Shown: in pieces, positions 1 through 10,141 of the stretch
Position numbering within the stretch: the stretch's first letter is position 1
Layout: every line of letters starts with the position of its first letter
Assembly: GCA_963700705.1 (NCBI GenBank)
Contig: CAVOYQ010000001.1
Span: forward strand, 195,555-259,554
Source: JAHEFT01 sp963700705
Lineage (GTDB): Bacteria > Pseudomonadota > Gammaproteobacteria > Xanthomonadales > SZUA-36
Length of the DNA: 64,000 bases
Direction: 5' to 3'
Program-made: the position numbers and the translations under genes
Notes under the pieces: model-generated
What the model was told of the DNA's origin: nothing
Seen by the model: only the letters and a program-made list of their open reading frames with translations
Databases searched by the model: none

Positions 1-251
1 GCGAACTGGATTTCCACGACCGGTCTGAGGCCATTGATGCCCAGCCCGATCGCGGTCGCGATGATTCCGCCCTCCGCGATGGGCGCATCGATCACGCGGT
101 GCTGCCCGTATTTTTTCTGCAGGCCGTCCGTGCACCGGAAAACACCGCCGAAATAGCCGATGTCCTGCCCGAATGCGATCACACTGGGGTCTTTTTCCAG
201 CATCACGTCGTGGGCCGAGCGGATGGCCTGGATCATGCTCATCTGGCTCAT
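1..251 (-). CDS. bkdA2: Branched-chain 2-oxoacid dehydrogenase E1, beta subunit (partial, N-terminus only)
   Basis: The window edge cuts this gene, so only the first 83 or so residues are visible. It begins MSQMSMIQAIRSAHDV and continues through FGQDIGYFGGVF and DAPIAEGG, the N-terminal signature of the transketolase-like E1 beta subunit. With the alpha subunit it forms the thiamine-diphosphate E1 enzyme that decarboxylates branched-chain 2-oxoacids from Val, Leu and Ile. The start ATG overlaps the alpha-subunit stop by one base (TGATG), so the two are probably translationally coupled. A pyruvate or acetoin dehydrogenase beta subunit is the main alternative. The long N-terminal extension of the alpha partner and the adjacent Lrp regulator favour the branched-chain enzyme. 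Confidence 0.82.
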   Translation of the reverse strand, partial: MSQMSMIQAIRSAHDVMLEKDPSVIAFGQDIGYFGGVFRCTDGLQKKYGQHRVIDAPIAEGGIIATAIGLGINGLRPVVEIQF

Positions 252-1493
252 CAGGACTCTCCCCGCATTTTCAGGAGCTTTTCCTGTTGTTTTCTGAGGT
301 GTTCAGGCATTTCCGCAAACACGTCTTCAAACATCAGCTTCACGTCCAGGAAAGGCGGCTCCGTCATGGTTCCGTAAGAAATCGCTTCTTTCCAGGCCTC
401 GATGACGGTGGTTTTCATTTCCACTTCGAGCGCGGTATGTTGATCTTCAGACCAGTGCCCTTCCTTGATCAGGTAGTGCTTCAACCGCTCAATCGGGTCG
501 CCCAGCGGAAAGGCTTTCCACTCATCCTTTGGCCGGTAGCGGCTAGGGTCGTCGCTGGTGGAGTGTGCGCCGCCCCGGTAGGTGACCAGTTCGATCAGGG
601 TCGGGCCGCCGCCGCTGCGTGCGCGATCGGCCGCCCAGCGGGTGACGGCATAAACCGCCAAGCAGGTCGTTTCCATCCACCCGGATTCCCGGAATGCCCA
701 GGCCCAGGCCGCGCGCCGCGAACGGCCGGCGCTCGCCCCCGGCAGTCCCCTGGAACGTCGAGATCGCCCACTGGTTGTTGGTGACGTTGAGAACAACCGG
801 CGCGTTGTACACCGCGGCAAAGGTCAGCGCGTAATGAAAATCCGCCTCTGCCGTGCTGCCATCGCCTACCCATGACGCGGCGATGTGGTCTTCACCCTTG
901 ATGGCCGAGCCCATGGCCCAGCCGACTGCCTGGGGAAACTGGGTGGCGAGGTTGCCGGAAATCGTGAACATGTTGTTTTTCTTGTTCTGGTAAAAAACCG
1001 GCATTTGACGGCCCTTGCAGAAATCCCGGCTGTTCGACAGGCAGTGGCACATCATGTTGACCAGGCCGGTGTCCCGCATGATGTACAGCCCCTGGTTGCG
1101 ATAGGCAGGGAACATCATGTCGCCGGGTTCAAACGCCAGTCCCTGGCCGATCGATACCGCCTCCTCGCCCAGTGCCTGCATGTAGAACGTGATTTTCCCC
1201 TGGCGCTGCATGCGCTGCATGCGGTCGTCATAGGTGCGGGTCAGCACCATCAGGCGCAAGGCTTCGATCAGGGTGCCGGCGCCCAGGTCGGGCTTCCACG
1301 GGCCCTGTGCCACGTGGTCATCGTCGAGCACGCGGACCAGTTCGAGCGCCAGGAATTCGATATCGGCCGCCCTGGCGTCAATCGGGGGGCGGTCAACAGC
1401 GCCGGCAGCGGACAATTTCAGGTAGCTGAAATCAGGTGCCTCACCGGGGCGCGCGGCGGCCTGGGGGATATGGAGTTTCGGGTTCTTTGTCAT
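251..1493 (-). CDS. bkdA1: Branched-chain 2-oxoacid dehydrogenase E1, alpha subunit (frameshift near 660)
   Basis: This thiamine-diphosphate-dependent subunit starts the oxidative decarboxylation of branched-chain 2-oxoacids. The corrected protein has about 413 residues, as expected for BkdA1, with the N-terminal extension that pyruvate dehydrogenase alpha subunits lack. The ThDP/Mg motif runs from GDGSTAEADFH (about residues 210-220) to the NN pair at 239-240. After residue 277 (RVDGNDL) the frame breaks. Removing one base around 660-661 restores AVYAVTRWAADRARSG and the TYRGGAHSTSDDPSRY segment, which bears the conserved phosphorylation-loop-like sequence. I read this as a one-base insertion error. 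The ATG at 1493 lies about 100 bp from the divergent Lrp-type gene. Confidence 0.88.
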
Positions 1494-1526
1494 GCGCTCA
1501 GAATAGCTCAAATTTCCGGAGATTTG

Positions 1527-1541
1527 ATTGCAAAAAGCAAT
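1527..1541. promoter_or_regulatory. Candidate Lrp/AsnC operator (ATTGC-AAAAA-GCAAT)
   Basis: A 15-bp palindrome, ATTGC-N5-GCAAT with an A-tract centre, sits in the 106-bp region between divergent bkdA1 and the Lrp-type gene. Its size and form match known Lrp-family half-site spacing. Its centre is about 43 bp upstream of the transcription start predicted from the TATAAT at 1565. That it is bound by the adjacent regulator is inference. Confidence 0.5.
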
Positions 1542-1564
1542 AGCCAGTCGAATCTTGGAGAATG

Positions 1565-1570
1565 TATAAT
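1565..1570 (+). promoter_or_regulatory. -10 box (TATAAT) for the Lrp-type regulator
   Basis: A perfect TATAAT lies 30 bp before the ATG at 1600. No good -35 hexamer is present at 16-18 bp, which would suit a promoter controlled by a bound regulator at the palindrome just upstream. Confidence 0.5.
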
Positions 1571-1599
1571 GCACAATATAGACAAATAGTGGATAAATC

Positions 1600-2067
1600 A
1601 TGTCCAAAATAGAGATTGATCGGATCGATCGGGAAATCCTTCGCGTATTACAGGATGATGCTGAGCTTTCCGCCGCAGCAGTGGGAGAAAGGATCGGTCT
1701 TTCACAATCGCCATGCTGGCGGCGCATCCAGCGGCTCAAAGACGAGGGCCTGATCCTGGGCCAGATGATGCGCTTTGACCGCAAGAAACTCGGATTCGAC
1801 GTGCTGGTGTTTGCCCAGGTCAAGCTGACCGCGCATGGGCGCAGCCAGGTGCCGGAGTTTGCCGAGACCATCCGGCAGTTTCCCGAAGTCCAGGAATGCC
1901 ACCTGGTGCTCGGGAATATCGATTTTCTGTTGCGGATAGTGGTCCGGGACATCGAGGAATATGAACGTTTCTTTTTCGAGAAACTTTCGCACCTGCCTGA
2001 AATCCAGGAGGTCCATTCGAACATCGTGTTGTCGGAGATCAAGTACACCACGGAATTGCCGATTTAG
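1600..2067 (+). CDS. Lrp/AsnC family transcriptional regulator (BkdR-like)
   Basis: This 155-residue protein has the standard Lrp layout. An N-terminal winged helix-turn-helix occupies residues 1-60, beginning IDRIDREILRVLQDDAEL, with the recognition region IGLSQSPCWRRIQRL. A C-terminal RAM/effector-binding domain follows, including the HLVLGNIDFLLRIV strand. Members sense amino acids and often control neighbouring catabolic genes. It is transcribed divergently from the branched-chain dehydrogenase genes, the same arrangement as bkdR in pseudomonads. I therefore infer control of that operon, with branched-chain amino acids as likely effectors. Codon use resembles the neighbours and the gene is intact. 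Confidence 0.85.
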   Translation: MSKIEIDRIDREILRVLQDDAELSAAAVGERIGLSQSPCWRRIQRLKDEGLILGQMMRFDRKKLGFDVLVFAQVKLTAHGRSQVPEFAETIRQFPEVQECHLVLGNIDFLLRIVVRDIEEYERFFFEKLSHLPEIQEVHSNIVLSEIKYTTELPI

Positions 2068-2167
2068 TATGGTTAGTGGATATAAAAGCGGTTCTGACGG
2101 TTGTTTTTTGAGTCCCCGGATCACACCTGTTCAGAGTCGATAATTCCTGCCGGCGGAGTCAACAACC

Positions 2168-3947
2168 ATGAGCGAATACAGGTACCCGTACAAGGATGCG
2201 GCATTCATTTTCGAGGAACTGGTCGAGTTTGACAAAATGTGCGCAGGAAGGCGGCCTGGCCGATGTCAACTGCGACCTGGCTGCAGCCATTCTCGAGGAA
2301 GCCGGACGTTTCGGCAGCGAGGTTATCGCTCCTCTGAATGTCACCGGTGACCGGGAAGGCGCGACGCTCGATGAGACCGGCGTGCGCGAAACACCGGGTT
2401 TTGCGGAAGCTTACCGGCAATACATCGAAAACGGCTGGTCTTCGCTGCCGTTTGACGAAGAGTACGGCGGCCAGGGCATGCCAAAAATCATCGGCACGGC
2501 GGCTGAGGAGGTCTGGCAGTCTTCAAACCTCGCGTTTTCCCTGTGTCCTTTGCTGACCCACGGGGCCGTAGACGCGCTCGAAAAACACGGTTCCGAAGAA
2601 CTGAAGAGCCTCTACCTGGCGAAAATGATTTCCGGCGAGTGGACCGGAACGATGAACCTGACCGAGCCGCAGGCCGGTTCCGACCTGGCGGCGATCAATA
2701 CCAGGGCGGTGCCCGAAGGTGATCACTACCGGTTCACCGGCCAGAAGATATTCATCACCTGGGGCGACCACCAGATGACGGACAATGTCATTCACCTGGT
2801 GCTGGCCCGCCTGCCGGACGCTCCCGCTGGCGTCCGCGGCATTTCCCTGTTCCTGGTGCCCAAGTTCCTGCTCGATGCGAATGGCGGCCCGGGCGAGCGG
2901 AATGACGTTCACTGTGTCTCCCTGGAACACAAACTCGGCATCCACGGCAGCCCGACCTGCGTGATGGCGTTTGGTGACAAGGGTGGCGCGATCGGCTACC
3001 TGGTGGGTGAGCCGCACCGCGGGTTGATGGCGATGTTCACGATGATGAACGCGGCGCGCCAATCCGTGGGGCTTCAGGGGCTTTCCATTTCCTCGCGCTC
3101 GTACCAGCAGGCGCTGGCCTGGGCCAAGGAGCGCCTGCAGGGCACGCGCAGCGACGGCAGCCGGTTTCCGATCATCGAGTTCCCCGACGTGCGGCGCATG
3201 CTGATGCTGATGAAAGCGGGTACCGAGGCGATGCGCGGTTTTGCCTACCTCGCAGCCGCCGAAATCGACCGCAGCAGGCTGGCTTCCGATCCGGCGCAGG
3301 CTGCCCGGCACCACGCGCGGGTCGAGTTGTTCACGCCCATCGTGAAAGGCTGGTTGACGGAAATGTCGCAGGAGCTTACTTCGTACGGCATCCAGATCCA
3401 TGGCGGCATGGGTTATGTCGAAGAGACGGGCAGTGCGCAATACTATCGCGACGCCCGAATCACCACGATTTACGAGGGAACCACTGCGATCCAGGCCAAT
3501 GACCTGGTTGGGCGTAAAACCCTGGCTGATAACGGCGAGGTGCTGGCGGAATTGCTGAAGGAAATGCAGGCGACGGCCGAAACGCTCAGTGCAACGGAGC
3601 AGACTTCCGTGATGGGCAGCGCGTTGCAACAAGCCGTGCAGGCCGGGGTCGAGGCGCGCCAGTGGATACTGGATCACGCCGGTGAGAACCGCGATGTCGC
3701 GGGCGCCGCAGGGGTGAACTTCCTGATGCTGCTGGGTTATGTCTGCGGCGGCTGGGTTCTGGGGATATCAGCACTGAAGGCGGCAAAGAAACTGGCAGAG
3801 GGTGGCGGTGACACGGCATTCCTCAAAGCCAAGCTGGTCACTGCGAATTTCTACTGTGAGCACCTGCTGCCGCGGACAAGCGCTTGCCTGGCGTCTGTCA
3901 AAGCGGGTCCGGGAAGCATGATGGAAATGCCTGCCGAGCAGTTCTGA
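2168..3947 (+). CDS. Acyl-CoA dehydrogenase, DmdC-like large form (frameshift near 2240)
   Basis: An FAD-dependent acyl-CoA dehydrogenase of the long, roughly 590-residue class that includes 3-methylmercaptopropionyl-CoA dehydrogenase DmdC. The start at 2168 gives MSEYRYPYKDAAFIFEEL, the short N-terminal domain of this class. A one-base insertion around 2240-2250 then shifts into the frame carrying the rest. Visible motifs include MNLTEPQAGSDLAA, the FAD/substrate signature, and IHGGMGYVEETGSAQYYRD near the catalytic region. The C-terminal helical domain ends at MEMPAEQF. It converges on the sodium symporter gene with about 30 bp between. The substrate cannot be fixed from sequence. Branched-chain acyl-CoA oxidation is plausible from the neighbouring bkd genes, but this is only context. 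Confidence 0.85.
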
Positions 3948-3979
3948 TGGCCCCGGGAGCTGCGTGCCGCCCGCACCGG

Positions 3980-5350
3980 TCACAGTCCGTTGTACAGGAT
4001 CAGGGCAATCGAGATCGGCGCGACCCAACGCAACAGCCAGAACCACACCCGGAACAGGGTGTGGTTTTTGATCTGCAACTCGGCCTCGATCGCTTGAGGC
4101 TTGATCCTCCAGCCAACGAATATGGCCAAAAGCAGTCCGGAAAGCGGCATCATGAAGTTGGCGGTCAGGTAGTCCAGTATCTCGAAATATCCGAATTCAG
4201 CGTAGCGATCGATAGCTGCCAGCGGCCGCCATTGCGCCCACCGGTTGAACGAGAAGACGGCCCCGATCCCGAGGATGAAAATCGAGCCGCAGACGAACAG
4301 CGCCGCCGGCGCACGTTTCAGGCGGAACCGCTCCTGCCACCACGCGATTGCCGGCTCGAGCATGGCGATGACCGAGGTCAGTGCAGCGAAAAAAAGCAGC
4401 AGAAAAAACAGGGCTCCAAAAACCTGGCCCCCGGTAACGGCACCAAAGGCAATCGGCAAACTGACGAAAATCAGCCCGGTGCCTTCAGCCGGATCCAGTC
4501 CGTTGGCGAAGACGATCGGAAAAATTGCCAGCCCCGCGATGATCGCGACCAGCGTGTCCATGCCGGCAATGATGACGGCTGATTTTCCGATCGATATCTC
4601 CCGCGGAAGGTAAGCCCCGTACCCCATCATCAGGCCCATCGCCACTCCGATCGAGAAAAACGCGTGGCCTATCGCCACGAGGACGACTTTCGGGGTGATC
4701 GCGGAAAGTTTGAAGTCAAACATGAAATGAAGGGCGCTGGTCATGTCCCCCTCAACCGCGCCGTAAACCACCATGGCCAGGAGCAGGGCAAACAAAACCG
4801 GCATCGCCAGCTTCACCGTCCTTTCGATGCCTTTTTTCAGGCTCCGGACCAGGATCACGGTGCAGATAGCCATGAAGATGCCATGCCACAGGGTGAGTTG
4901 CGCCGGGCTGGCCAGCAAGGCGTCAAATTGAGCGCTGATCGCTGAAGCATCCCGTCCGTTGAAATCGCCGCTTGCGTTCTTGAATATGTAGGCCATCGCC
5001 CAGCCGGCAATCACGCTGTAATAGGTGGTGATCAGGTAGCCGGCAAGCATGCCCAGCCAGCCGACCGATGACCAGGCGCCGGACCTTCCCGAGGCCCTGG
5101 CGACAATGGCCATGGCATTGGGCGGGCTTTGGCGGCCCCATCGACCCAGCGCGATTTCGGCAACCAGGATCGGAAGCGCCACGAAAACAATAACTACAAG
5201 GTAGACCAGTACGAAAGCTCCGCCCCCGTTTTCTCCGGTGATATAGGGGAATTTCCAGATATTACCCAGGCCAACCGCCGCGCCCACTGCCGCCAGCAGA
5301 AAGGCCGCCCGCGAAGACCAGTTTTCATGTTGCCTGTAGGCTGTGGCCAC
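3980..5350 (-). CDS. Sodium-dependent transporter, NSS (SNF) family
   Basis: This 456-residue polytopic inner-membrane protein belongs to the neurotransmitter:sodium symporter family. The family hallmark in TM1, AAVGAAVGLGNIWKFPY (about residues 20-36), carries the unwound substrate and sodium site. About eleven or twelve hydrophobic segments follow. It is the last gene of the soxBDAG-purU run, 14 bp after the purU stop, and probably shares its transcript. Bacterial NSS proteins take up amino acids. The operon context suggests sarcosine, glycine or a related N-methylated amino acid as substrate, which is inference. It is intact, and its C-terminus converges on the acyl-CoA dehydrogenase gene. 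Confidence 0.88.
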   Translation of the reverse strand: MATAYRQHENWSSRAAFLLAAVGAAVGLGNIWKFPYITGENGGGAFVLVYLVVIVFVALPILVAEIALGRWGRQSPPNAMAIVARASGRSGAWSSVGWLGMLAGYLITTYYSVIAGWAMAYIFKNASGDFNGRDASAISAQFDALLASPAQLTLWHGIFMAICTVILVRSLKKGIERTVKLAMPVLFALLLAMVVYGAVEGDMTSALHFMFDFKLSAITPKVVLVAIGHAFFSIGVAMGLMMGYGAYLPREISIGKSAVIIAGMDTLVAIIAGLAIFPIVFANGLDPAEGTGLIFVSLPIAFGAVTGGQVFGALFFLLLFFAALTSVIAMLEPAIAWWQERFRLKRAPAALFVCGSIFILGIGAVFSFNRWAQWRPLAAIDRYAEFGYFEILDYLTANFMMPLSGLLLAIFVGWRIKPQAIEAELQIKNHTLFRVWFWLLRWVAPISIALILYNGL

Positions 5351-5364
5351 GGTATAGAGGTTCC

Positions 5365-6234
5365 CTAGTCGTTCAGAACGATCGTCCGTGTGCCATTGTC
5401 GAAAACCCGGTGCTCCGCATGCCAGCGCACTGCACGATTCAGCACGATGCTCTCGACATCCTGTCCCAGGCGTTCAAGTTCCTTGGGTTTCATCGTGTGA
5501 TTCACCCGCACGACATCCTGCTCGATGATCGGACCCTCGTCCAGGTCTGTCGTTACGTAGTGTGCCGTGGCGCCGATCAGCTTCACGCCGCGGTCGTACG
5601 CCTGGTAATACGGCCGGGCTCCCTTGAAGCCCGGCAGGAAAGAATGGTGGATGTTGATGGCGCGGCGGGCCAGGGTTTCACAGGCGTGGGGCGTCAGGAT
5701 TTGCATGTACCTTGCCAGGACCAGCAATTCCGATCCGGTCTCCTCGAACAGCGCCAGGACCCTGGCCTCCTGCTGGGGTTTTTTACCGGGTTCGATGGGG
5801 TAATGGAAGTAGGGCAGCTTGTACCATTCGGCGAGCGAGCGCTGGTCGTCGTGATTGGAAACGATTCCGGTGATTTCGATGGGCAGGTGTCCGTCCCACC
5901 AGTGGTGCAGCAGGGTGTTGATGCAGTGACTTTGACGCGATACCGCGATCAGGGTTTTGACCTTCCGGCCTGACGGAAAGAACTCGAATCGCATTCCAAA
6001 GCGCCGCGCCACGCTGTCCTTGTACTTTCCGGCCATTTTCTCGAGATCGGCAGCGTCCTTTGCGTCATCTTCGAACTTGACCCTGAGAAAAGACTTCTGG
6101 GCGTCGTCATCGACAAAATGGGACATTTCCGTGATCAGCGAACCCCGGTCTGCGAGGAAACCGGTCGCTGCGGCGACGATTCCCACGCTGTCGGTGCAAC
6201 TGGATTTCAGAATATAAGAGGGTCGGGACATCAT
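5365..6234 (-). CDS. purU: Formyltetrahydrofolate deformylase
   Basis: PurU hydrolyses 10-formyl-THF to formate and THF. The 289-residue protein has an N-terminal ACT domain (CTDSVGIVAAATGFLADRG) and a C-terminal formyltransferase fold. The latter contains GIVSNHDDQRSLAE, INIHHSFLPGFKGARPYYQA and GATAHYVTTDLDEGPII, the family's folate-site and catalytic His/Asp segments. The ATG overlaps the soxG stop by four bases (ATGA), so it is translated as part of the sarcosine oxidase operon. This fits known biology: heterotetrameric sarcosine oxidase loads one-carbon units onto THF, and PurU returns THF to the pool. A second in-frame ATG immediately follows the first. Confidence 0.93.
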   Translation of the reverse strand: MMSRPSYILKSSCTDSVGIVAAATGFLADRGSLITEMSHFVDDDAQKSFLRVKFEDDAKDAADLEKMAGKYKDSVARRFGMRFEFFPSGRKVKTLIAVSRQSHCINTLLHHWWDGHLPIEITGIVSNHDDQRSLAEWYKLPYFHYPIEPGKKPQQEARVLALFEETGSELLVLARYMQILTPHACETLARRAINIHHSFLPGFKGARPYYQAYDRGVKLIGATAHYVTTDLDEGPIIEQDVVRVNHTMKPKELERLGQDVESIVLNRAVRWHAEHRVFDNGTRTIVLND

Positions 6235-6854
6235 ACGGCACCATGCTGTTTTGTCAGTTCATCGGCGTGGCCTGCTGACTCAGTCAGCAGCGACCACAGG
6301 TACTTGGCGATACTCCGGTCGAATATCAGGTCGAACACGAATTTTCCGCCGTATTGCGGTAAATGAGACTGATGATAATGCACGATGACCGCGACGTGCC
6401 CCAGTTTTGTTCGTGCACAATGCGCCCCATGGTTCCGGCCATTCAGAAAATCCAGGCAGCTGAGCTTGCTCAGCAGCCAGGGCGAGCCCGGGCCGGAAAG
6501 CCGGAACATGGCCAGCCCGTCCGAACCGTCCAGGACCGCGGTCCTTTCCGGATCCGTGAGCGGCTCAAACGACTGCACCAGTGACCGGGCCGGCGTGGAT
6601 TCGCTCAGCAGCAGCCATTCGCCCGGCCGGAGGCAGAGTGCGACCGGGTCATCCCCGCTGCAGGTTCCGGTAACGCCCGGCAGGGCCAGCACAGGGCTAC
6701 CCGACAGGGGATGTTCCTGCAAGCTGTGCAGGCGCACGAACGAAGCGCCGTTTACTTCTTCAATGCGCAGCGTGACGGCCTCGAAAATACGGGTTTCAAT
6801 GCCTGCCTGTTGCAGAGCTGTCGGGCTGCCTTTTCCGCCTGCCGTATCAGCCAT
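6231..6854 (-). CDS. soxG: Sarcosine oxidase, gamma subunit
   Basis: The smallest catalytic-complex subunit of heterotetrameric sarcosine oxidase. At 207 residues it has the usual SoxG length and contains LRPGEWLLLSE, DGLAMFRLSGPGSPWLLSK and FDLIFDRSIAKYLW. SoxG has a folate-aminomethyltransferase-like fold and contacts SoxA. Its start overlaps the end of soxA by eight bases and its stop overlaps the purU start by four, so the unit is tightly packed. SoxG is the least conserved subunit of the complex. Position and size are therefore as important as motif here, but together they leave little doubt. Confidence 0.88.
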   Translation of the reverse strand: MADTAGGKGSPTALQQAGIETRIFEAVTLRIEEVNGASFVRLHSLQEHPLSGSPVLALPGVTGTCSGDDPVALCLRPGEWLLLSESTPARSLVQSFEPLTDPERTAVLDGSDGLAMFRLSGPGSPWLLSKLSCLDFLNGRNHGAHCARTKLGHVAVIVHYHQSHLPQYGGKFVFDLIFDRSIAKYLWSLLTESAGHADELTKQHGAV

Positions 6855-9808
6855 TCAGTTTCTCACCTTGCGGGTCGTAAAAAACCGGGGAAACCACGCG
6901 AACCGGATACCTGTGGTCTTCATCACAGACGGTCAGGATCTCGCCCATTCGATCCCTGCCGTCGCGCAGAACGCCCAATGCGATGGTGCGGCCAAGGGTC
7001 GGACTCAGGCAGGCCGAAGTGATCCATCCCTCTGTCGCCGCAGGCGGCTGGCGATTGGCGCCGCCCAGCAAGTGCCCGCCAGGACGGATGATCCGCCCCT
7101 CATCCACCGGCTCCAATCCAACGTATTGCTTGCGGCCTGTCTCCATGTTACCCGGACGGAACAAGGATCGCCGGCCGATGTAGTCGGTTGTTTTGCCGCG
7201 CGCCACGTGTCCCCAGCCGACATCGTCCGGCGTGCTCGAACCGTCCGTATCCGAACCGACATGCAGGTAGCCTTTCTCCATCCGCAACACCATCAACGCC
7301 TCGATGCCGTAGGGCGTCAGTCCATAAGCCGTGCCTGCATCGAGCACGCTGTTGAGGAAGTGCGAAGCCCGCCGGGCCGGAATGTTCACCTCGTAACTGA
7401 GTTCGCCGCTGAAACTGACACGAACGACTCTCGCCTCCAGCCCCGCCACGATGCCTGCGGCCGCCGCCATGTGCGGCAGGGCCTCCGCCGACAGATCCAG
7501 GTTCGTGCCAACATCGACCAGGACGTCGCGGGCCCGCGGCCCGGCTATCGTGAAGTTCGCCCATTGCGTGGTGACGTCGTCGACCAGCACGCTCAGGTCT
7601 GTCCATTCACATTGCAGCCATTGTTCCATCATCGCGCCGATCCGGGCCACGCCGGCCGATGTGGTGTTGACCAGGAAATGATTTTCGGAAAGGCGGATAA
7701 AGACGCCGTCATCGATGATGACGCCGTTTTCGTTCAGCATCAGCCCGTAGCGCGCGCGGCCAGTGGCCAGGGAATGGACATTGTTGATATACAGACGGTG
7801 CAGAAATTCCGCAGCGTCCGGACCGCGCACTTCGAGCTTGCCGATCGGCGAATTGTCGAACACACCGGCCCGGTTGCGAACCGCCAGCACTTCGCGCCGG
7901 ATCGCGTCCTCGGCCGATTCACCCTGCTGCGGGTAGTAATCGGGACGCTGCCAGCCGTAGTCTTCGATGCGGGCATTCAACTGTTCATGCACGCGATGCG
8001 CCGGCAGGTAACGGCGCGGGGCATAGAACTCGCCGGTATTGCGCCCGGCGATCGCGCCCAGCGTGACCGGCGTGTAGGGTGGTCTGAAGGTCGTGGTGCC
8101 GACCTCGCCGGGCTGCCGGCCGGTCGAGCGCTCCGAGCACGATAAACGCATTCAGGTTGCCGGTTTTGCCCTGGTCAACCGACATCCCGGTCGTGGTGTA
8201 GCGTTTGAAGTGCTCCACCGGCACAAAGCCTTCCCGGACCGCGAGTTCGGCATCACCGAAAGTCACGTCATGGGCCAGGTCGATCCATTGGCGGGGCCGG
8301 GTCGTGTTGAGCGGGGCAGGGTAAACCTCGCGTGATTCCACGATGGGGCTTGTGACAGTGCGGAACCGGTGGCAGGTCCACGGCGAGTCCAGTGATTTGC
8401 AGATGGCAACGGCAGCCGCGGAAGCTTCCGCCAGGGTTTGCAGAGAGGTTGAATGTGCCGTTGGCCGAACCGGCCACCGACAAACCGGCCGGCAGGCGGT
8501 CGGGAATGAAGCTCTGGGATTCCTGGTCGAAACGCAGCGAGCCTCGCGCATGCGCCAGCAGGTGAACACGCGGCGCCCAACCACCCGAGACGGCCAGCAG
8601 GTCGCATTTCTTGCGCGCCAGGACTTTCCCGTCGAGCCGCTCGATGCTGATCGAAGAGAGTCCGCTGTACCCGCGGGTATCGCTGACCCGGGCGCCGGCG
8701 ATCAACTCGGTTCCCAGCCTTTGCAATCGTCCGGCAAGGCCCGGGTCCGGTTGCTTCCCGGCAATCCACCAGCGCACCGACGGCGATATTCTTTTCCGCC
8801 AGGTCGAAAACCGTCTGGTAGGCCGTGTCGTTGTTGGTGGCGACCACGATATGCTCACCGGGGCAGATGGCGTAGCGGTTCAGATAATGCCGCACGGCGC
8901 CGGCCAGCATGACCCCGGGCCGGTCGTTATTGGGGAAAATCAGGCCTTGTTCAATCGCGCCTGTGGCCAGCAGGATATGGCGCGGCCGGACGGTCCAGTA
9001 ACACTCCCGCCAGGCGGTGCCCTGGCCACGCTGCAACAAGGTGGTGACGTTGTGGTCATAAACGCCGCTGACCGTCGTTGCGGGCAATAAAATGACGTTT
9101 GGAGAGGATTCAAGGGCGGCCAGGGTTTCGTCAACCCATTGCGGGCCGGGTGCATCATCCAGGCATACCTGTTCCCGGTTCAGCATGCCGCCGAAGGCGT
9201 CGGCCTGCTCGGCCAGTATCACCCGCAAGCCGGAACGTGCCGCCACGCGGGCAGCCTGCAGTCCGGCGGGACCCGCACCGCAAATCAGCAGGTCACAGTG
9301 TGCGTTGACGTGTTCGTAGTGGTCCGGGTCGGGTCCGTTCAGCGGCCGGCCCAGCCCGGCCGACCGCCGCACCAGGTTTTCCCAGGTATGCCAACCGGGC
9401 CACTTGAAGGTTTTGTTATAGAAACCGGCCGGCCAGAAGACGTGCGTTAAATCGATGATCCTGCCGGCGTCAAAATTCACCGAAGGCCAGCAATTCTGAC
9501 TGTTGGCGACCAGTCCCCCGGTGAGCGGGACCACGGGCGCCCGGCAGGTCGGGACCCGCGAGTGGCCTTCACCCGTTTCCAGCAGTGCGCAGGGTTCCTC
9601 TTCACCGGCCGTGAAAATTCCGCGCGGGCGGTGGTACTTGAAACTGCGTGCCGACGACCCGGACGCCGTTGGCGAGCAGGGCTGAAGCCAGGGTGTCTCC
9701 CTGGAAACCGGTGAGTTCCTCACCGTTGAACCGGAATCGGATGGCTTTGCTCCGGTCGATGCAACCGCCGGACTCAAGGCGATAAGGGCGGCCTGGTTTC
9801 CGGATCAT
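6847..9808 (-). CDS. soxA: Sarcosine oxidase, alpha subunit (four +1 frameshifts)
   Basis: The large subunit binds NAD+ and folate and transfers the methyl-derived carbon of sarcosine to THF. The N-terminus has a ferredoxin-like region (FNGEELTGFQGDTLASALL). A Rossmann dinucleotide site follows (CDLLICGAGPAGLQAARVAA), and the C-terminal half is a GcvT-like folate domain (GVFDNSPIGKLEVRGPDAAE and ALMVLRMEKGYLHVGSDTDG). The reading frame breaks near 9645, 8749, 8445 and 8130, each time by +1. Deleting one base at each point gives about 985 residues, the normal SoxA length, with conserved sequence on both sides of every break. Assembly error is far more likely than decay. The start ATG overlaps the soxD stop by four bases. 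Confidence 0.88.
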
Positions 9809-10106
9809 CCCGAAGCGTTCCCCTTGCCGGGAAGGGGCGTTTCCACCGGGTTGCCCATGCGTACAACCTCGACGATTTCATGAGTCGCCGTGTCGCGGAC
9901 CACGTTGAACCACTGCCGGCAACCAAAGCTGTGAACCCATCGTTCCAGGTGAAGCCCTTTCACGTTGTCGCGGTAAAACAGGTAGTCAGCCCACTCCGCG
10001 TCACTGGCGCGGTCCGGAGTGCCGGCCGGCGTACTTGAGCGCTTTCGCCTCCGAATGAGAATTCGGAATGGTCTCGCAAACCGCAATATGGGCAATTTAT
10101 TCTCAT
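9805..10106 (-). CDS. soxD: Sarcosine oxidase, delta subunit (frameshift near 10025)
   Basis: The zinc-binding delta subunit, about 100 residues. The ATG at 10106 gives MRINCPYCG, the CPYC zinc-ligand motif expected at the N-terminus. The frame then loses one base near 10020-10030, probably in a C run. It resumes as ASDAEWADYLFYRDN and WVHSFGCRQWFNVVRDT, the conserved core with further Cys and His ligands. The intact reading alone, starting at 10095, misses the zinc motif, so the longer frameshift-corrected gene is preferred. It lies 35 bp after soxB and overlaps soxA by four bases. Confidence 0.85.
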
Positions 10107-10141
10107 TATTTACAATATCTTATAATACATAGTTAATGTAA

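Noticed and set aside
6385..8145. A 586-codon open frame on the plus strand opposite soxG and soxA
   Set aside because: It is antisense to well-conserved sarcosine oxidase domains, has no recognisable protein sequence, and arises from the high-GC codon bias of the true genes.
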